A stretch of 39,321 bases of DNA from an uncultured Clostridia bacterium (GTDB taxonomy: Bacteria; Bacillota; Clostridia; TANB77; CAG-508): the NCBI GenBank assembly GCA_947626555.1, contig CANQSP010000011.1, positions 1 to 39,321 of the forward strand, given 5' to 3'. A program made the position numbers and the translations under genes. The notes beneath the pieces are model-generated. The model was not told the DNA's origin. It saw only the letters and a list, made by a program, of their open reading frames with translations, and did not search any database. Positions 12,459-21,862 of the stretch are shown here, in pieces. Every line of letters starts with the position of its first letter. Within the stretch, counting starts at the first letter, position 1.

Positions 12459-13508
12459 ATGAAAATATTAACGTATGAAGAGTGTTTACAATATATAAAC
12501 TCAAAAAACGAGATGCAGTTACATGAAGATAATGAAGAATATCATTATGATGAAAAATTAGATAACACACACGATAAAATATTTAGAGATTTACTATCAG
12601 ATGAAGAAGAAGCAGTAAAATTTATGAATAAGTTCTTTAAAGGCAAAAAGCAATTAAAAAAAGATGACTTAGAAAAATATAGTAATAGCTACATAACAAA
12701 GGAATATAAAAATAGAGAATCAGATATAGTATACAAAATAAAAAATACAAATACATTTATATTAATAGAACACCAATCGTATGTAAATACATTGATGCCA
12801 TATAGAATGTTAGAATATTCAGTAGAAATAATGAGGAGTGCAATGAATCAAGGAAAAGTGAAAAGTAACAAATATAAATGCCCAGAAGTAGTATTAATAG
12901 TTTTATATACAGGAAATGAAAAATGGAATGTAGAAAAAGAGTATAAAAGAATAACAGATAATGTTTTTAACTATGAAACGAATGGAACAAATAGTATATA
13001 TAATTTAATAGATATACACAACTATACGAAAGAAGAGTTAATAAATGGAAAAAGCATAGCAGAAAAAGCAATGGCAATAGAGAAATGTAAAACAGAAGAA
13101 GAATTAATAGAAACATTAGAAAAAGTAATAAGTGTAACAAAAGATGAAAAAAACGAAGAAAAATTAAGAAGAATAATACAGTATATATTAAGTTCGATAA
13201 TAGGAAAAGAGCAGGTAGAAATATTATTAAGTAAAATGAAGAAGGAGGAAAATGCTATGGCAGGAATGTTAATAACAAATTTAATGGAAGAGAGAAGAAA
13301 ATTAATAGCAGAGAGTGAAAAACGTGGAGAAGATCGTGGAATTAAAGTTGGTGAAAAACGTGGCGAAAAGCGTGGAATCAAAGTTGGAGTCATAAATGTA
13401 GCAAAAGAATTACTAAAAGAAGAAATGCCAATAGAAAAAATAATGAAGGCGACGAAGCTAAAAGAAGAAGAAATAGAAAAACTAAAAGAAGAACTTACTG
13501 GTGCATAA
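12459..13508 (+). CDS. Rpn family recombination-promoting nuclease / PD-(D/E)XK nuclease family transposase
   Basis: HDKIFRDLLSDEEEAVKFMNKFF; RESDIVYKIKNTNTFILIEHQSYVNTLMPYRMLEYSVEIM; SD aaaggagg before ATG 12459; C-terminal RGIKVGEKRG repeats. Confidence 0.85.
   Translation: MKILTYEECLQYINSKNEMQLHEDNEEYHYDEKLDNTHDKIFRDLLSDEEEAVKFMNKFFKGKKQLKKDDLEKYSNSYITKEYKNRESDIVYKIKNTNTFILIEHQSYVNTLMPYRMLEYSVEIMRSAMNQGKVKSNKYKCPEVVLIVLYTGNEKWNVEKEYKRITDNVFNYETNGTNSIYNLIDIHNYTKEELINGKSIAEKAMAIEKCKTEEELIETLEKVISVTKDEKNEEKLRRIIQYILSSIIGKEQVEILLSKMKKEENAMAGMLITNLMEERRKLIAESEKRGEDRGIKVGEKRGEKRGIKVGVINVAKELLKEEMPIEKIMKATKLKEEEIEKLKEELTGA
13317..13388 (+). repeat. Two tandem 36-bp units encoding a 12-aa repeat
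   Basis: gaaaaacgtggagaagatcgtggaattaaagttggt / gaaaaacgtggcgaaaagcgtggaatcaaagttgga. Confidence 0.9.
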
Positions 13509-13519
13509 TAATTAATTGA

Positions 13520-13660
13520 CAGACTATAATAAGTAACATTATGCTTAATGAACCAGATAAAGAACTAGAAAGACGTGGCTTGCAGTATGTTCGTTATGTG
13601 GACGAATGTGTAATATTTACAAAATCAAAGAAATCAGCAGAAAGAGTAATTCATAAATAA
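13520..13660 (+). pseudogene. Remnant of a group II intron reverse transcriptase/maturase
   Basis: Translation QTIISNIMLNEPDKELERRGLQYVRYVDECVIFTKSKKSAERVIHK*, resembling LtrA-type SNIMLNELDKELERRG...RYADD. Confidence 0.8.
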
Positions 13661-13715
13661 GAATTAGTGTCCTTTTTACAAAGTTCGACATATTATATAG
13701 TATAGGTTTTAAGAG

Positions 13716-14600
13716 GTGGTACTTGTGCGAGCTTTAAAAAAAGGAGATATAGTAGGGAGAATATCATACAACAAAGATATTGTATTTGAAATAAAAAGCA
13801 TAATAAATATAAGTAATGATAAAAAAATAGCAATATTAAAAGGGATAACAGAAAGAATAGAAGCAGATAGTTACTTAGATGACTTAGAATTAATGGACAA
13901 GAGGGATATAGAAGTAAAAGTACGAACATTAGATGTTAAAATGCAATCAAGAATAAATGAATGTTTAGAAAAATCAGGTCAATGCATAAGTAAAGCTAAG
14001 AAATGGCTAGGATTAGATAACAAAGAAAATCGAAGTTCAAAGATAGTATATACAGGTAAAATATTACATTTAGATGGAGATAAGAGATATGCTGAAAAAT
14101 CAGTGAGATATTATAGAAGCTTAGGCTTAAATGCTATAGTAAGAAGTATATCAGAAAATAGACAATCTATGGTTGTAGAAAATCTTCTGGACAAATATAA
14201 TCCAGATATTCTTGTTATTACTGGACATGATGGGATGATAAAAAAGCAAACTGCCTATAATGACATATATAATTATAGAAATTCAAAATATTTTATAAAT
14301 ACAGTAAGTGTTGCAAGAGAATGGTGCAAAAGTAATAGAAAAGATTTATCTATTTTTGCTGGTGCTTGCCAAAGTTATTATGAAGCAATAATATTAGCAG
14401 GAGCCAATTTTGCATCATCTCCCGCTAGAATAATGATAGATTTTATAGATCCACTTATAGTAGCTGAAAGAATTGCTACAACAGAAAATACTAAATATTT
14501 AACTATAAATGATATAGAAGAAGAATTAAGGGATGGAAAAAATGGAGTAAGTGGAGTTGGAACAATGGGAAAGAAAAAGATTTTGGGAAGTTCAGATTGA
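13716..14600 (+). CDS. yabG: Sporulation-specific peptidase YabG (start may be GTG at 13725)
   Basis: GKILHLDGDKRYAEKSVRYYRSLGLNAIV..NPDILVITGHDG..FAGACQSYYEAIILAGANFASSPARIMI; veg follows directly. Confidence 0.9.
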   Translation: MVLVRALKKGDIVGRISYNKDIVFEIKSIINISNDKKIAILKGITERIEADSYLDDLELMDKRDIEVKVRTLDVKMQSRINECLEKSGQCISKAKKWLGLDNKENRSSKIVYTGKILHLDGDKRYAEKSVRYYRSLGLNAIVRSISENRQSMVVENLLDKYNPDILVITGHDGMIKKQTAYNDIYNYRNSKYFINTVSVAREWCKSNRKDLSIFAGACQSYYEAIILAGANFASSPARIMIDFIDPLIVAERIATTENTKYLTINDIEEELRDGKNGVSGVGTMGKKKILGSSD

Positions 14601-14728
14601 CTTAAACTATAAGGGACGGGGTTAAATAGTTTAGCTAAAATATATAATATTTATGTTTTGCAATTTAGATTTTGCAATTCAACAATTATAAGCTAAACTA
14701 TTTAACCCCGTCCCTTATAGTTTAAGTC
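14599..14728. repeat. Perfect 38-bp inverted-repeat element (GGGACGGGG family)
   Basis: gacttaaactataagggacggggttaaatagtttagct (14599-14636) and its exact reverse complement (14691-14728). Confidence 0.9.
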
Positions 14729-14892
14729 GTTTTTTAGAACTTAGTAACATAGAAGTAATATAATCGTAACACAAATGTAACAAAACCGAAAAAACCTGCA
14801 AACAGCGGAGAACAAGCCTTGAAGGAAGATTTTGTCATTGACTTTTAATGTAGAAAATGTTAGAATAAAATCAGATTTTAAAAGTAGGTGAT

Positions 14893-15177
14893 ATGATGAT
14901 TTGTAAAAGCGATATAGTAAATTTGAAAACAGGTATTGATGAAATGATAGGACAAAAAATTATTGTAAAAGGCTCTTTAGGAAGAAACAAATCGTTCGAA
15001 AAGGAAGCCATAATTGAAAAAGCTTATCCAAATATCTTTGTAGTAAAATATGAAGAAAACGAAAGAAATGTTACTTACAGTTACACAGATGTACTAACTA
15101 GAACAGTTGAGGTTCAAGTATTTGATGGGCAAAATTATAGTCCATTAATACCACCACCAGTGGCAGTAGTAAAATAA
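14893..15177 (+). CDS. veg: Veg family protein
   Basis: DIVNLKTGIDEMIGQKIIVKGSLGRNKSFEKEAIIEKAYPNIFVVKYEE; next to yabG. Confidence 0.88.
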   Translation: MMICKSDIVNLKTGIDEMIGQKIIVKGSLGRNKSFEKEAIIEKAYPNIFVVKYEENERNVTYSYTDVLTRTVEVQVFDGQNYSPLIPPPVAVVK

Positions 15178-15207
15178 GATGTACTAAAGTTAAAAGAAAA
15201 AATACAT

Positions 15208-15340
15208 AAGTTAAAGCATAAAATTTACTTAAGTTAAAACATAAAAGTTACTTAAGAAAAATTAATAAAGAGCTAAAGAATAATTTGAAAGTGCAAAAGA
15301 ATAATTCAAGATAGCCAAAGAATAATTTGTAGTAAGCAAA
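15208..15340. repeat. Two adjoining degenerate tandem repeats (23-bp x2, then 21-bp x3)
   Basis: aagttaaagcataaaatttactt/aagttaaaacataaaagttactt; AAAGAATAATT at 15275, 15296 and 15317 (21-nt period). Confidence 0.7.
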
Positions 15341-15383
15341 AGTAAAAATTAAATAATATACAAAAGTAACAATGTATTAAAAC

Positions 15384-15416
15384 AAAAAATTCACGACAAA
15401 GTCGTGAATTTTTTTT
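15384..15416 (+). terminator. Intrinsic terminator after veg
   Basis: aaaaaattcacgac aaa gtcgtgaattttttt. Confidence 0.85.
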
Positions 15417-15620
15417 ACTTAAATTAAGAAATGGAACTCAATTATTCTTTTATTGATATCTAAACTATATATAATCTATAAAATTTTAATAGAAAGCAGA
15501 TAAAAATATGTAAATTAAATTAATTTTATAAAAATCCAATAGAAATTATAAATAGATAGGAATTTTTTTGTACAATACGCAATATACATTAAATAATTAA
15601 AATGATAGGAGGTAAACAGT

Positions 15621-17147
15621 ATGTCAGTACAGACAGAAAAAGATATGCTTTGCATAAACCAAATAATAGGACAGAAATCTCAAACAATTATGGTTGAAAC
15701 AGATTGTGTAGTTCCAGATATAAAGCCTGATATATTAAATACAGTAAATACAACAGGTACGATATGCGTGTATAAAAAAGAGGTGATGGATGGAAAGGTA
15801 AAAATTGAAGGTACTATAAACACATATGTAATATATATAGCAGATAATGAAAATGCAGAGATAAGAAGTTTAAATACAAATGTTGATTTTTCAAATGTTA
15901 TAGAGGTTGAAAATGCCAAAGAAGGAATGATATTAGAAGAAAATTGTAAGCTAAAATTAATAGAATGTAGGGTCTTGAATGGAAGAAAAGTAAATATAAA
16001 AGCTGTAGTAGATGTCGACTTAAAAGTATCTTCAAATGAAAATATGGAATTTGTAAGGCAAATATCTGAAATAAATGATATTCAATTATTAAATGAGCAA
16101 ATGCAAATAAATTCTTTACTAGGAAGTGGAAATACAATTGTATATGCAAAAGATACTTTGATGCTAGATGATGTTGATGATTTAGCAGAAATCATGAAGG
16201 TAAACGTGGATATAAAAAATAAAGATACGAAAATAAGTTATAATAAAGTCTTGGTAAAAGCAGATGCATCTGTTAAAATAATGTATTTAACTACAGATGG
16301 AAGGGTAAATAATATTTCAAATTTAATACCTATTATGGGATTTATAGATGTTCCAAATATTACAGATGATAATTTGTGTGATGTAAAGTACGAGATAAAA
16401 AATTTAGTCATAAAACCAAATGGAGTTGAAGAGCACTCTGTATACGCAGAAGTGGAAATAGCAGTAAATTGTAATGTATATGAGACTAAAGAGTTAAATA
16501 TTATACAGGACTTATATAGTCCAACAGTAAATTTAGCTTATAAACAAAAAATGATACAGGCCATGTCTCAAAAAACAATATTAAAAGACTTGTGCCCTAT
16601 AAGAGAAACACAATTTGTATCTGAAATAGGAAATAATAAAATTTATGATGTAGATATAGCTTGTACTACACTAAATAGAAACATTCTTAAAGATAAAATT
16701 ATGTATGATGGTGAATTAGAGTTAAAATTTGCTTATGCACAGGATAACAATAAATTAGGTGTAAAATCTATTAATCTTCCATTTAATTATAGTATGGAAT
16801 GTAGTGGAGTTAATTCAAATTCCCAAGTGGATACGCAAATGGAAATTAGTTCACAGGATTTTGTAGTGTTACCAGATGGAAGCATTGATATAAAAATAGA
16901 TATAGATTTTATAGCAGATATTTCTAACAATAGAAGTATTAATGTTATAGAACAAATTGATGTAGAAGAAAATAGAAACAATGAAAGGTTTAGCATAGTT
17001 ATATATTTTGTAAAACCAGGAGATACTTTGTGGAAAATAGCTAAAGAATTTAAAAGTACAGTTTCTAATATAGCAAAATTAAATGACATAGAAAACGAAA
17101 ATAAAATAAATGTAGGGGAACAGTTATTTATACCAATGTTTAGATGA
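15621..17147 (+). CDS. sipL: DUF3794/SPOCS and LysM protein, SipL-like spore morphogenesis protein
   Basis: Repeated SPOCS-type segments (VPDIKPDILN..GTICVYKKEVMDGKVKIEGTIN) plus C-terminal LysM IYFVKPGDTLWKIAKEFKSTVSNIAKLND..NVGEQLFIP. Confidence 0.78.
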   Translation: MSVQTEKDMLCINQIIGQKSQTIMVETDCVVPDIKPDILNTVNTTGTICVYKKEVMDGKVKIEGTINTYVIYIADNENAEIRSLNTNVDFSNVIEVENAKEGMILEENCKLKLIECRVLNGRKVNIKAVVDVDLKVSSNENMEFVRQISEINDIQLLNEQMQINSLLGSGNTIVYAKDTLMLDDVDDLAEIMKVNVDIKNKDTKISYNKVLVKADASVKIMYLTTDGRVNNISNLIPIMGFIDVPNITDDNLCDVKYEIKNLVIKPNGVEEHSVYAEVEIAVNCNVYETKELNIIQDLYSPTVNLAYKQKMIQAMSQKTILKDLCPIRETQFVSEIGNNKIYDVDIACTTLNRNILKDKIMYDGELELKFAYAQDNNKLGVKSINLPFNYSMECSGVNSNSQVDTQMEISSQDFVVLPDGSIDIKIDIDFIADISNNRSINVIEQIDVEENRNNERFSIVIYFVKPGDTLWKIAKEFKSTVSNIAKLNDIENENKINVGEQLFIPMFR

Positions 17148-17151
17148 TTAT

Positions 17152-17862
17152 ATGGATAAGATTTATTCACGAAAACGCATAAGATTACCGAGAATTAATG
17201 TGTCTTTTTATAAGAAAAATAATAAAAATGCTAAACTAGTTAAAGTAATTGCAATAATAGTTATTGCAATGGTTACAGCTAATTTAATAATTAAAAGTAT
17301 AAATCCTATAATAGAAAAAAATTGTGAAAATATTGCTAAAAGTGTTGCGACAAAAGTTTCAAATGAACAAGCAACTATAGTAATGTCAAAGTATAAATAT
17401 GATGATTTGTGTAATATTTCAAAGGATACAAATGGAAATATTACTATGATAAGTGCCAATATTATAACTGTTAATGAAATTATTTCTGATATAGCAGTAA
17501 AAATACAAGATGAATTAAATAATGATAGTAATGGAAGTTTTAATATGAGATTAGGTGCTTTTACAGGAATGAAGCTTTTATCTGGTTTAGGACCTAATAT
17601 AAACATAAAGATGTCTACTATAGGAAATTTAGATACAAATTTAAAGTCTGAATTTTTTTCAGCAGGTGTAAATCAAACATTACATAGAATATATTTAGAA
17701 GTAAAGTGCAGAGTTGCGATTCTTACACCTTTTGAAACGATGGAAGAGGAGATATTAAATCAAGTATTACTTTCAGAAGCTGTTATTGTTGGAACTACTC
17801 CAAATACTTATTACAATTTGGAAGGAATGGGGGAGAATAATTTAATTGATGTAGTAGAATAA
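17152..17862 (+). CDS. yunB: Sporulation protein YunB
   Basis: N-terminal TM; RLGAFTGMKLLSGLGPNINIKMSTIGNLDTNLKSEFFSAGVNQTLHRIYLEVKCRVAILTP..VIVGTTPNTYYNLEG. Confidence 0.85.
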   Translation: MDKIYSRKRIRLPRINVSFYKKNNKNAKLVKVIAIIVIAMVTANLIIKSINPIIEKNCENIAKSVATKVSNEQATIVMSKYKYDDLCNISKDTNGNITMISANIITVNEIISDIAVKIQDELNNDSNGSFNMRLGAFTGMKLLSGLGPNINIKMSTIGNLDTNLKSEFFSAGVNQTLHRIYLEVKCRVAILTPFETMEEEILNQVLLSEAVIVGTTPNTYYNLEGMGENNLIDVVE

Positions 17863-17941
17863 TTAGTTTATAAAACAAGGTAATAAAATAATTGTTTATA
17901 TTTCTTGAAATATGTAGATATGGAAAGTAATGGTAAAATAC

Positions 17942-17970
17942 TAGACATTTACATAAAAAGATGATATAAT
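17942..17970 (+). promoter_or_regulatory. Promoter of the 18020 ORF
   Basis: TAGACA - 17 nt - TATAAT. Confidence 0.6.
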
Positions 17971-18019
17971 ATATATGTAATGTTTTGTAACAAAAAGAAA
18001 AAACAGGAGGAATAAAACA

Positions 18020-18427
18020 ATGATGACAATGGGGATGAAAGAGGCAGAAAGCAAAGTTGCGGAGCTCCGGAAGTTATATTGGGCTCTAAAAAAAGAGCTG
18101 AAGAAAAATGGAGCTGTTTCTATTCAGCAACATCTGGCTGAGGACAATTGGCTGGTAAATCTTTATAATGCCAACGTGGCATTGAGGATTGACAACCAGT
18201 TGATTGACAATAGCCTGCGAACCGAAACAGAAACACCGCAGGTGATTTTGTATCTGCTCTGCCTCATTAGCAAAATGCCGGAGATTCCGGTAAAGCTCGA
18301 GGTGCAGCTTTCCTACACCGGCGACTTCAACGATGTATATAAGACGTTGTTGGAAAGTCATAGGAGTGGCATACACAATCCGTTTATCATTACCGCTTTC
18401 TATGCGGCATTGCAGAATGCGGAATAG
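18020..18427 (+). CDS. Hypothetical protein, compositional outlier
   Basis: SD aggagg; GC-rich codons (ctc cgg, ctg cga acc, gag att ccg, acc ggc gac ttc) unlike neighbours; own promoter and terminator; family not recognised. Confidence 0.7.
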   Translation: MMTMGMKEAESKVAELRKLYWALKKELKKNGAVSIQQHLAEDNWLVNLYNANVALRIDNQLIDNSLRTETETPQVILYLLCLISKMPEIPVKLEVQLSYTGDFNDVYKTLLESHRSGIHNPFIITAFYAALQNAE

Positions 18428-18466
18428 CGGAGTAGGGGAGTGGAAAAAGGCAAAACATTTCTTTTG

Positions 18467-18497
18467 AAGCTGGGAGGTAATTTTCTCCCAGCTTTTT
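18467..18497 (+). terminator. Intrinsic terminator of the 18020 ORF
   Basis: aagctgggaggtaattttctcccagcttttt. Confidence 0.9.
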
Positions 18498-18564
18498 CAA
18501 TTTCCAAAGCTAATTTTTAGCTACAAGTTAGAAAATATTTTATTTGTGCAACGTAAAAACAAAA

Positions 18565-18600
18565 CAAAAAATCAGTAATATAAATATTACTGACTTTTTG
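18565..18600 (-). terminator. Terminator of rplM-rpsI
   Basis: caaaaagtcagtaatatttatattactgatttttt on the minus strand. Confidence 0.85.
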
Positions 18601-18648
18601 TTGCAATTTACAATTTTTAAAGTAAATTGAAATTGGAATTTCATAAGA

Positions 18649-19065
18649 TTATCTTTTGCTGAATTGAGGAGCTTTTCTTGATTTTTTAAGACCATATTTC
18701 TTTCTTTCTTTCATACGTGGATCTCTTGTAAGATATCCATTAGCTTTAAGAATTGGTCTAAATTCTCCGTTTGCTTCATTTAATGCTCTTGCTATTCCGT
18801 GACGGATTGCACCAGCTTGACCAGTGAATCCACCACCAACTACTTTTGCAATAACATCATATTTTGATAATGTATTTGTTGCTGTAAGTGGTTGCTTAAC
18901 TATAACCTTTAGAACTTCAGTTCCAAAGTATTCATCTATATTTTTACCGTTGACTGTAATTGTTCCTTTACCTTCAACTAATCTTACTCTAGCGATAGAT
19001 TTTTTTCTTCTACCAGTACCATAGAAAACAATTTTTTCTGATTTTGTTCTAGCCATTATTTTACC
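18649..19065 (-). CDS. rpsI: 30S ribosomal protein S9 (annotated ORF start upstream at 19071)
   Basis: [28 protein letters not shown]...[24 protein letters not shown]. Confidence 0.95.
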   Translation of the reverse strand, partial: GKIMARTKSEKIVFYGTGRRKKSIARVRLVEGKGTITVNGKNIDEYFGTEVLKVIVKQPLTATNTLSKYDVIAKVVGGGFTGQAGAIRHGIARALNEANGEFRPILKANGYLTRDPRMKERKKYGLKKSRKAPQFSKR

Positions 19066-19493
19066 TCCCATACTTCTGGTTTTTGAGCAATATTTTCATG
19101 CTCGCTACCAGCATAAACTCTTAATTTTTTAATCATTTGTCTTCCTAGACTATTATGTGGAAGCATTCCTTTGACTGCTCTAAATACAGCTTCTTCTGGT
19201 TTGTTTTCCATCATTACTCTTGCAGAAGTTTCACTCATTCCACCGATATAACCAGAAAAATGTCTATAAACTTTTTGCTCTAATTTCTTTCCTGTTAAAA
19301 CAGCATCTTTGCAATTTAAAATGATAACGTGGTCACCAACATCCATGTTAGGTGTATATTCTGGTTTATGTTTTCCTCTTAATAATTTTGCAGCTTCTGT
19401 AGCTACTCTACCTATTGGTTTGTTAGCGGCATCAATTATATACCATTTTCTTTTGATTTCTTCTTTTTTTACACTATATGTAGTATTATTCAT
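19056..19493 (-). CDS. rplM: 50S ribosomal protein L13
   Basis: [63 protein letters not shown]. Confidence 0.95.
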   Translation of the reverse strand: MNNTTYSVKKEEIKRKWYIIDAANKPIGRVATEAAKLLRGKHKPEYTPNMDVGDHVIILNCKDAVLTGKKLEQKVYRHFSGYIGGMSETSARVMMENKPEEAVFRAVKGMLPHNSLGRQMIKKLRVYAGSEHENIAQKPEVWEVK

Positions 19494-19799
19494 GGTAATA
19501 AATACCCTCCATTCATATTAAAATTAATTATTTATCTGAAACCTCTGACAAAGCCACCGGGGAGAAGCCTTAACAAAGATTAGATTGCTATATGATGCAT
19601 TATATATTAAGTAACATATGATTCTGTTATATGACTTTTTTAAAATTAAGTTTCTTAAAATTTATATAAAAAGTTAACAGAAAATTAAATTCATACATTT
19701 CAATAATGCGATATTATTTTAATACAAAAAGTAAAAAAAGTCAAGAAAATTTTGAAAAATACTTGACTTTTTATGAAAATTAAGTTATTATATAGCATG

Positions 19800-19955
19800 T
19801 CGAGCAAAGAAGAAGCTATCCACTTCTCACCTTATCTTATGGAAAAAGGTTAATATAAAGGCTTTTTAGGGTATTTAGGAAAAAACTCTAAAATTGTATG
19901 TCTATATATTTAGGTGGATTGGCGAGAAGTCAATCTTTTTTGTTTGCAAAAGAGA
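19800..19955 (+). ncRNA. L20/infC leader (autoregulatory 5' UTR of infC-rpmI-rplT)
   Basis: Long leader; acttctcacc (near 19821) can pair with ggcgagaagt just before the attenuator-like gattggcgagaagtcaatctttttt; position upstream of infC. Confidence 0.65.
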
Positions 19956-19972
19956 ATATGGAGGTGTTTTAA

Positions 19973-20497
19973 ATAAAACAAGATTTACCTATTAATGAAG
20001 AAATTAGAGCAAAAGAGGTTCAAATAATTGATAATGAGGGAAACAAAGTAGGCCCAATATCAATAAACGAAGCATTAGATTTAGCATATGAACAAAAGCT
20101 AGACTTAGTACTTGTGGCACCAAACGCAGATATACCAGTGTGCAAGTTAATGAATTATGGAAAATATAAATTTGAACAAGCTAAGAAGGAAAAAGAAGCA
20201 AAGAAAAAACAAAAAACTTTTGAAGTAAAAGAAATAAGAATTACACCTAATATTGAAGAGCATGACTTTGGTTTCAAAACAAAAAATGCAAAAAAATTTA
20301 TAGAAGATGGAAACAAAGTAAAAGTAACTGTTCGCTTTAGAGGTAGAGAATTAAACTACTTAAAATTGGGAGAAGATGCATTAAATAAATTTATAGAAGA
20401 ATTAGCAGATGTTGCAACTCCTGAGAAAAGGCCAGTATTAGAAGGTAAAAATATGTTTATTATATTAGCTAAAAAAGTTGAAAGCAAGGCTAATTAA
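19973..20497 (+). CDS. infC: Translation initiation factor IF-3, start codon ATA
   Basis: ATA 19973 directly follows in-frame TAA and sits 6 nt after SD GGAGGTG; encodes (M)KQDLPINEEIRAKEVQIIDNEGNKVGPISINEALDLAYEQKLDLVLVAPNADIPVCKLMNYGKYKFEQ. Confidence 0.93.
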   Translation: MKQDLPINEEIRAKEVQIIDNEGNKVGPISINEALDLAYEQKLDLVLVAPNADIPVCKLMNYGKYKFEQAKKEKEAKKKQKTFEVKEIRITPNIEEHDFGFKTKNAKKFIEDGNKVKVTVRFRGRELNYLKLGEDALNKFIEELADVATPEKRPVLEGKNMFIILAKKVESKAN

Positions 20498-20538
20498 AAT
20501 AATATAAGCAATTTATTAGAAAGATAGGAGGAAGAATT

Positions 20539-20742
20539 ATGCCAAAATTAAAAACAAACAAAGCTGCAAAGAAAAGATATTCTTATACAGCTACAGGAAA
20601 AGTAAAAAGAACAAAAGCAAATAGAAGACATCTTTTAGCAAATAAAACTCCAAGAGCAAAATCAAGAGGAAAAATACAAGATGCATATGCTGATAAAACA
20701 TGTGAAGCAGCAATTAAAAAAATGTTACCATATGGTAATTAG
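20539..20742 (+). CDS. rpmI: 50S ribosomal protein L35
   Basis: [37 protein letters not shown]. Confidence 0.95.
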   Translation: MPKLKTNKAAKKRYSYTATGKVKRTKANRRHLLANKTPRAKSRGKIQDAYADKTCEAAIKKMLPYGN

Positions 20743-20773
20743 AAATCGAAGAAGATTAAGGAAGGTGATATAA

Positions 20774-21121
20774 ATGGCAAGAGTAAAAACAGCAATAGCT
20801 ACACGTAAAAAACATAAAAAAATATTAAAAAGAGCAAAAGGTTACTATGGAGCAAAGCATTACAGATTTAGGCAAGCAAAACAAGCTGTTATGAAATCTG
20901 GAATGTATGCATATGTAGGAAGAAAAGATAAAAAGAGTAATTTTAGAAAATTATGGATTGCAAGAATAAATGCAGCTGCAAGAGAAAATGGAACAACTTA
21001 TAGTAAACTAATAGCTGGTTTAAAGAAAGCAAATGTTGTAGTAAATAGAAAAATGTTAGCAGAAATTGCAGTAACAGATAAAAATGCATTTTCAGAAATT
21101 GTAAAAGTTGCAACAAAATAA
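20774..21121 (+). CDS. rplT: 50S ribosomal protein L20
   Basis: [54 protein letters not shown]. Confidence 0.95.
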   Translation: MARVKTAIATRKKHKKILKRAKGYYGAKHYRFRQAKQAVMKSGMYAYVGRKDKKSNFRKLWIARINAAARENGTTYSKLIAGLKKANVVVNRKMLAEIAVTDKNAFSEIVKVATK

Positions 21122-21168
21122 ATTAAAAATACCAAGTAAAAGAAAGTACTTTAAATATTAATATAAAG

Positions 21169-21216
21169 AGAACCCTATTTATTAGACAATAAGTTTAATA
21201 AATGGGGTTCTTTTTA
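21169..21216 (+). terminator. Terminator after rplT
   Basis: agaaccctatttatta...taataaatggggttcttttt. Confidence 0.85.
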
Positions 21217-21234
21217 TAATTGATATTTTAATAA

Positions 21235-21699
21235 TTATTGTGCAGTATTAGTTGGAGTTCCAGCTGGAGAACCTACATATTCAGCTTTTCCGAATCCAAG
21301 AATTAGATAGAATATTGTTCCTAAAAGACATAATCCAACTGTAAAACCAATATCTTTACCAAATGATTTTGATAAATTGTAGTTTAGATAAATAGTCATA
21401 CCAATAACTGCAATCCATCCAACATATGGAATAATAGCTGCTAAATATACTAAAACAAATAATGGTGAAATTCCGCTAATTTTGAATAATGTTATAATGT
21501 TATATACTGGAATTATTGATTTCCATCCTGCTTCACCAGCTTTTGTAAATATTTTCCACATAGCAACTATTTGAAGTACGGCAACGACTAATAATATAAT
21601 TAAGTATATTATAAGCATTGATCCTATAGCAGCTAGCCCAACACTTGCACCTGTTAGTGAATCATAATCATAACCATAACCATAACCATAATTATACAT
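21235..21699 (-). CDS. DUF5684-like membrane protein
   Basis: Multi-TM; AGEAGWKSIIPVYNIITLFKISG; Tyr/Gly-rich N-terminus. Confidence 0.65.
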   Translation of the reverse strand: MYNYGYGYGYDYDSLTGASVGLAAIGSMLIIYLIILLVVAVLQIVAMWKIFTKAGEAGWKSIIPVYNIITLFKISGISPLFVLVYLAAIIPYVGWIAVIGMTIYLNYNLSKSFGKDIGFTVGLCLLGTIFYLILGFGKAEYVGSPAGTPTNTAQ

Positions 21700-21862
21700 A
21701 TCTTTAGTCCCCTTTCATTAATTTTTATATACTAATTTTTACACTTTTCGACATTGATGTCAATAATTAATAGAATATTTATCACGAATTTAATTGAAAA
21801 TATTATATAACTTTCATTTTTATTACTTTTGTGTTAAAATAATAAAAGTAAGTGAGGGAAAA

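Noticed and set aside
18824-19024. Plus-strand ORF opposite rpsI (also 19309..19521 opposite rplM)
   Set aside because: Antisense to clearly recognised ribosomal protein genes.
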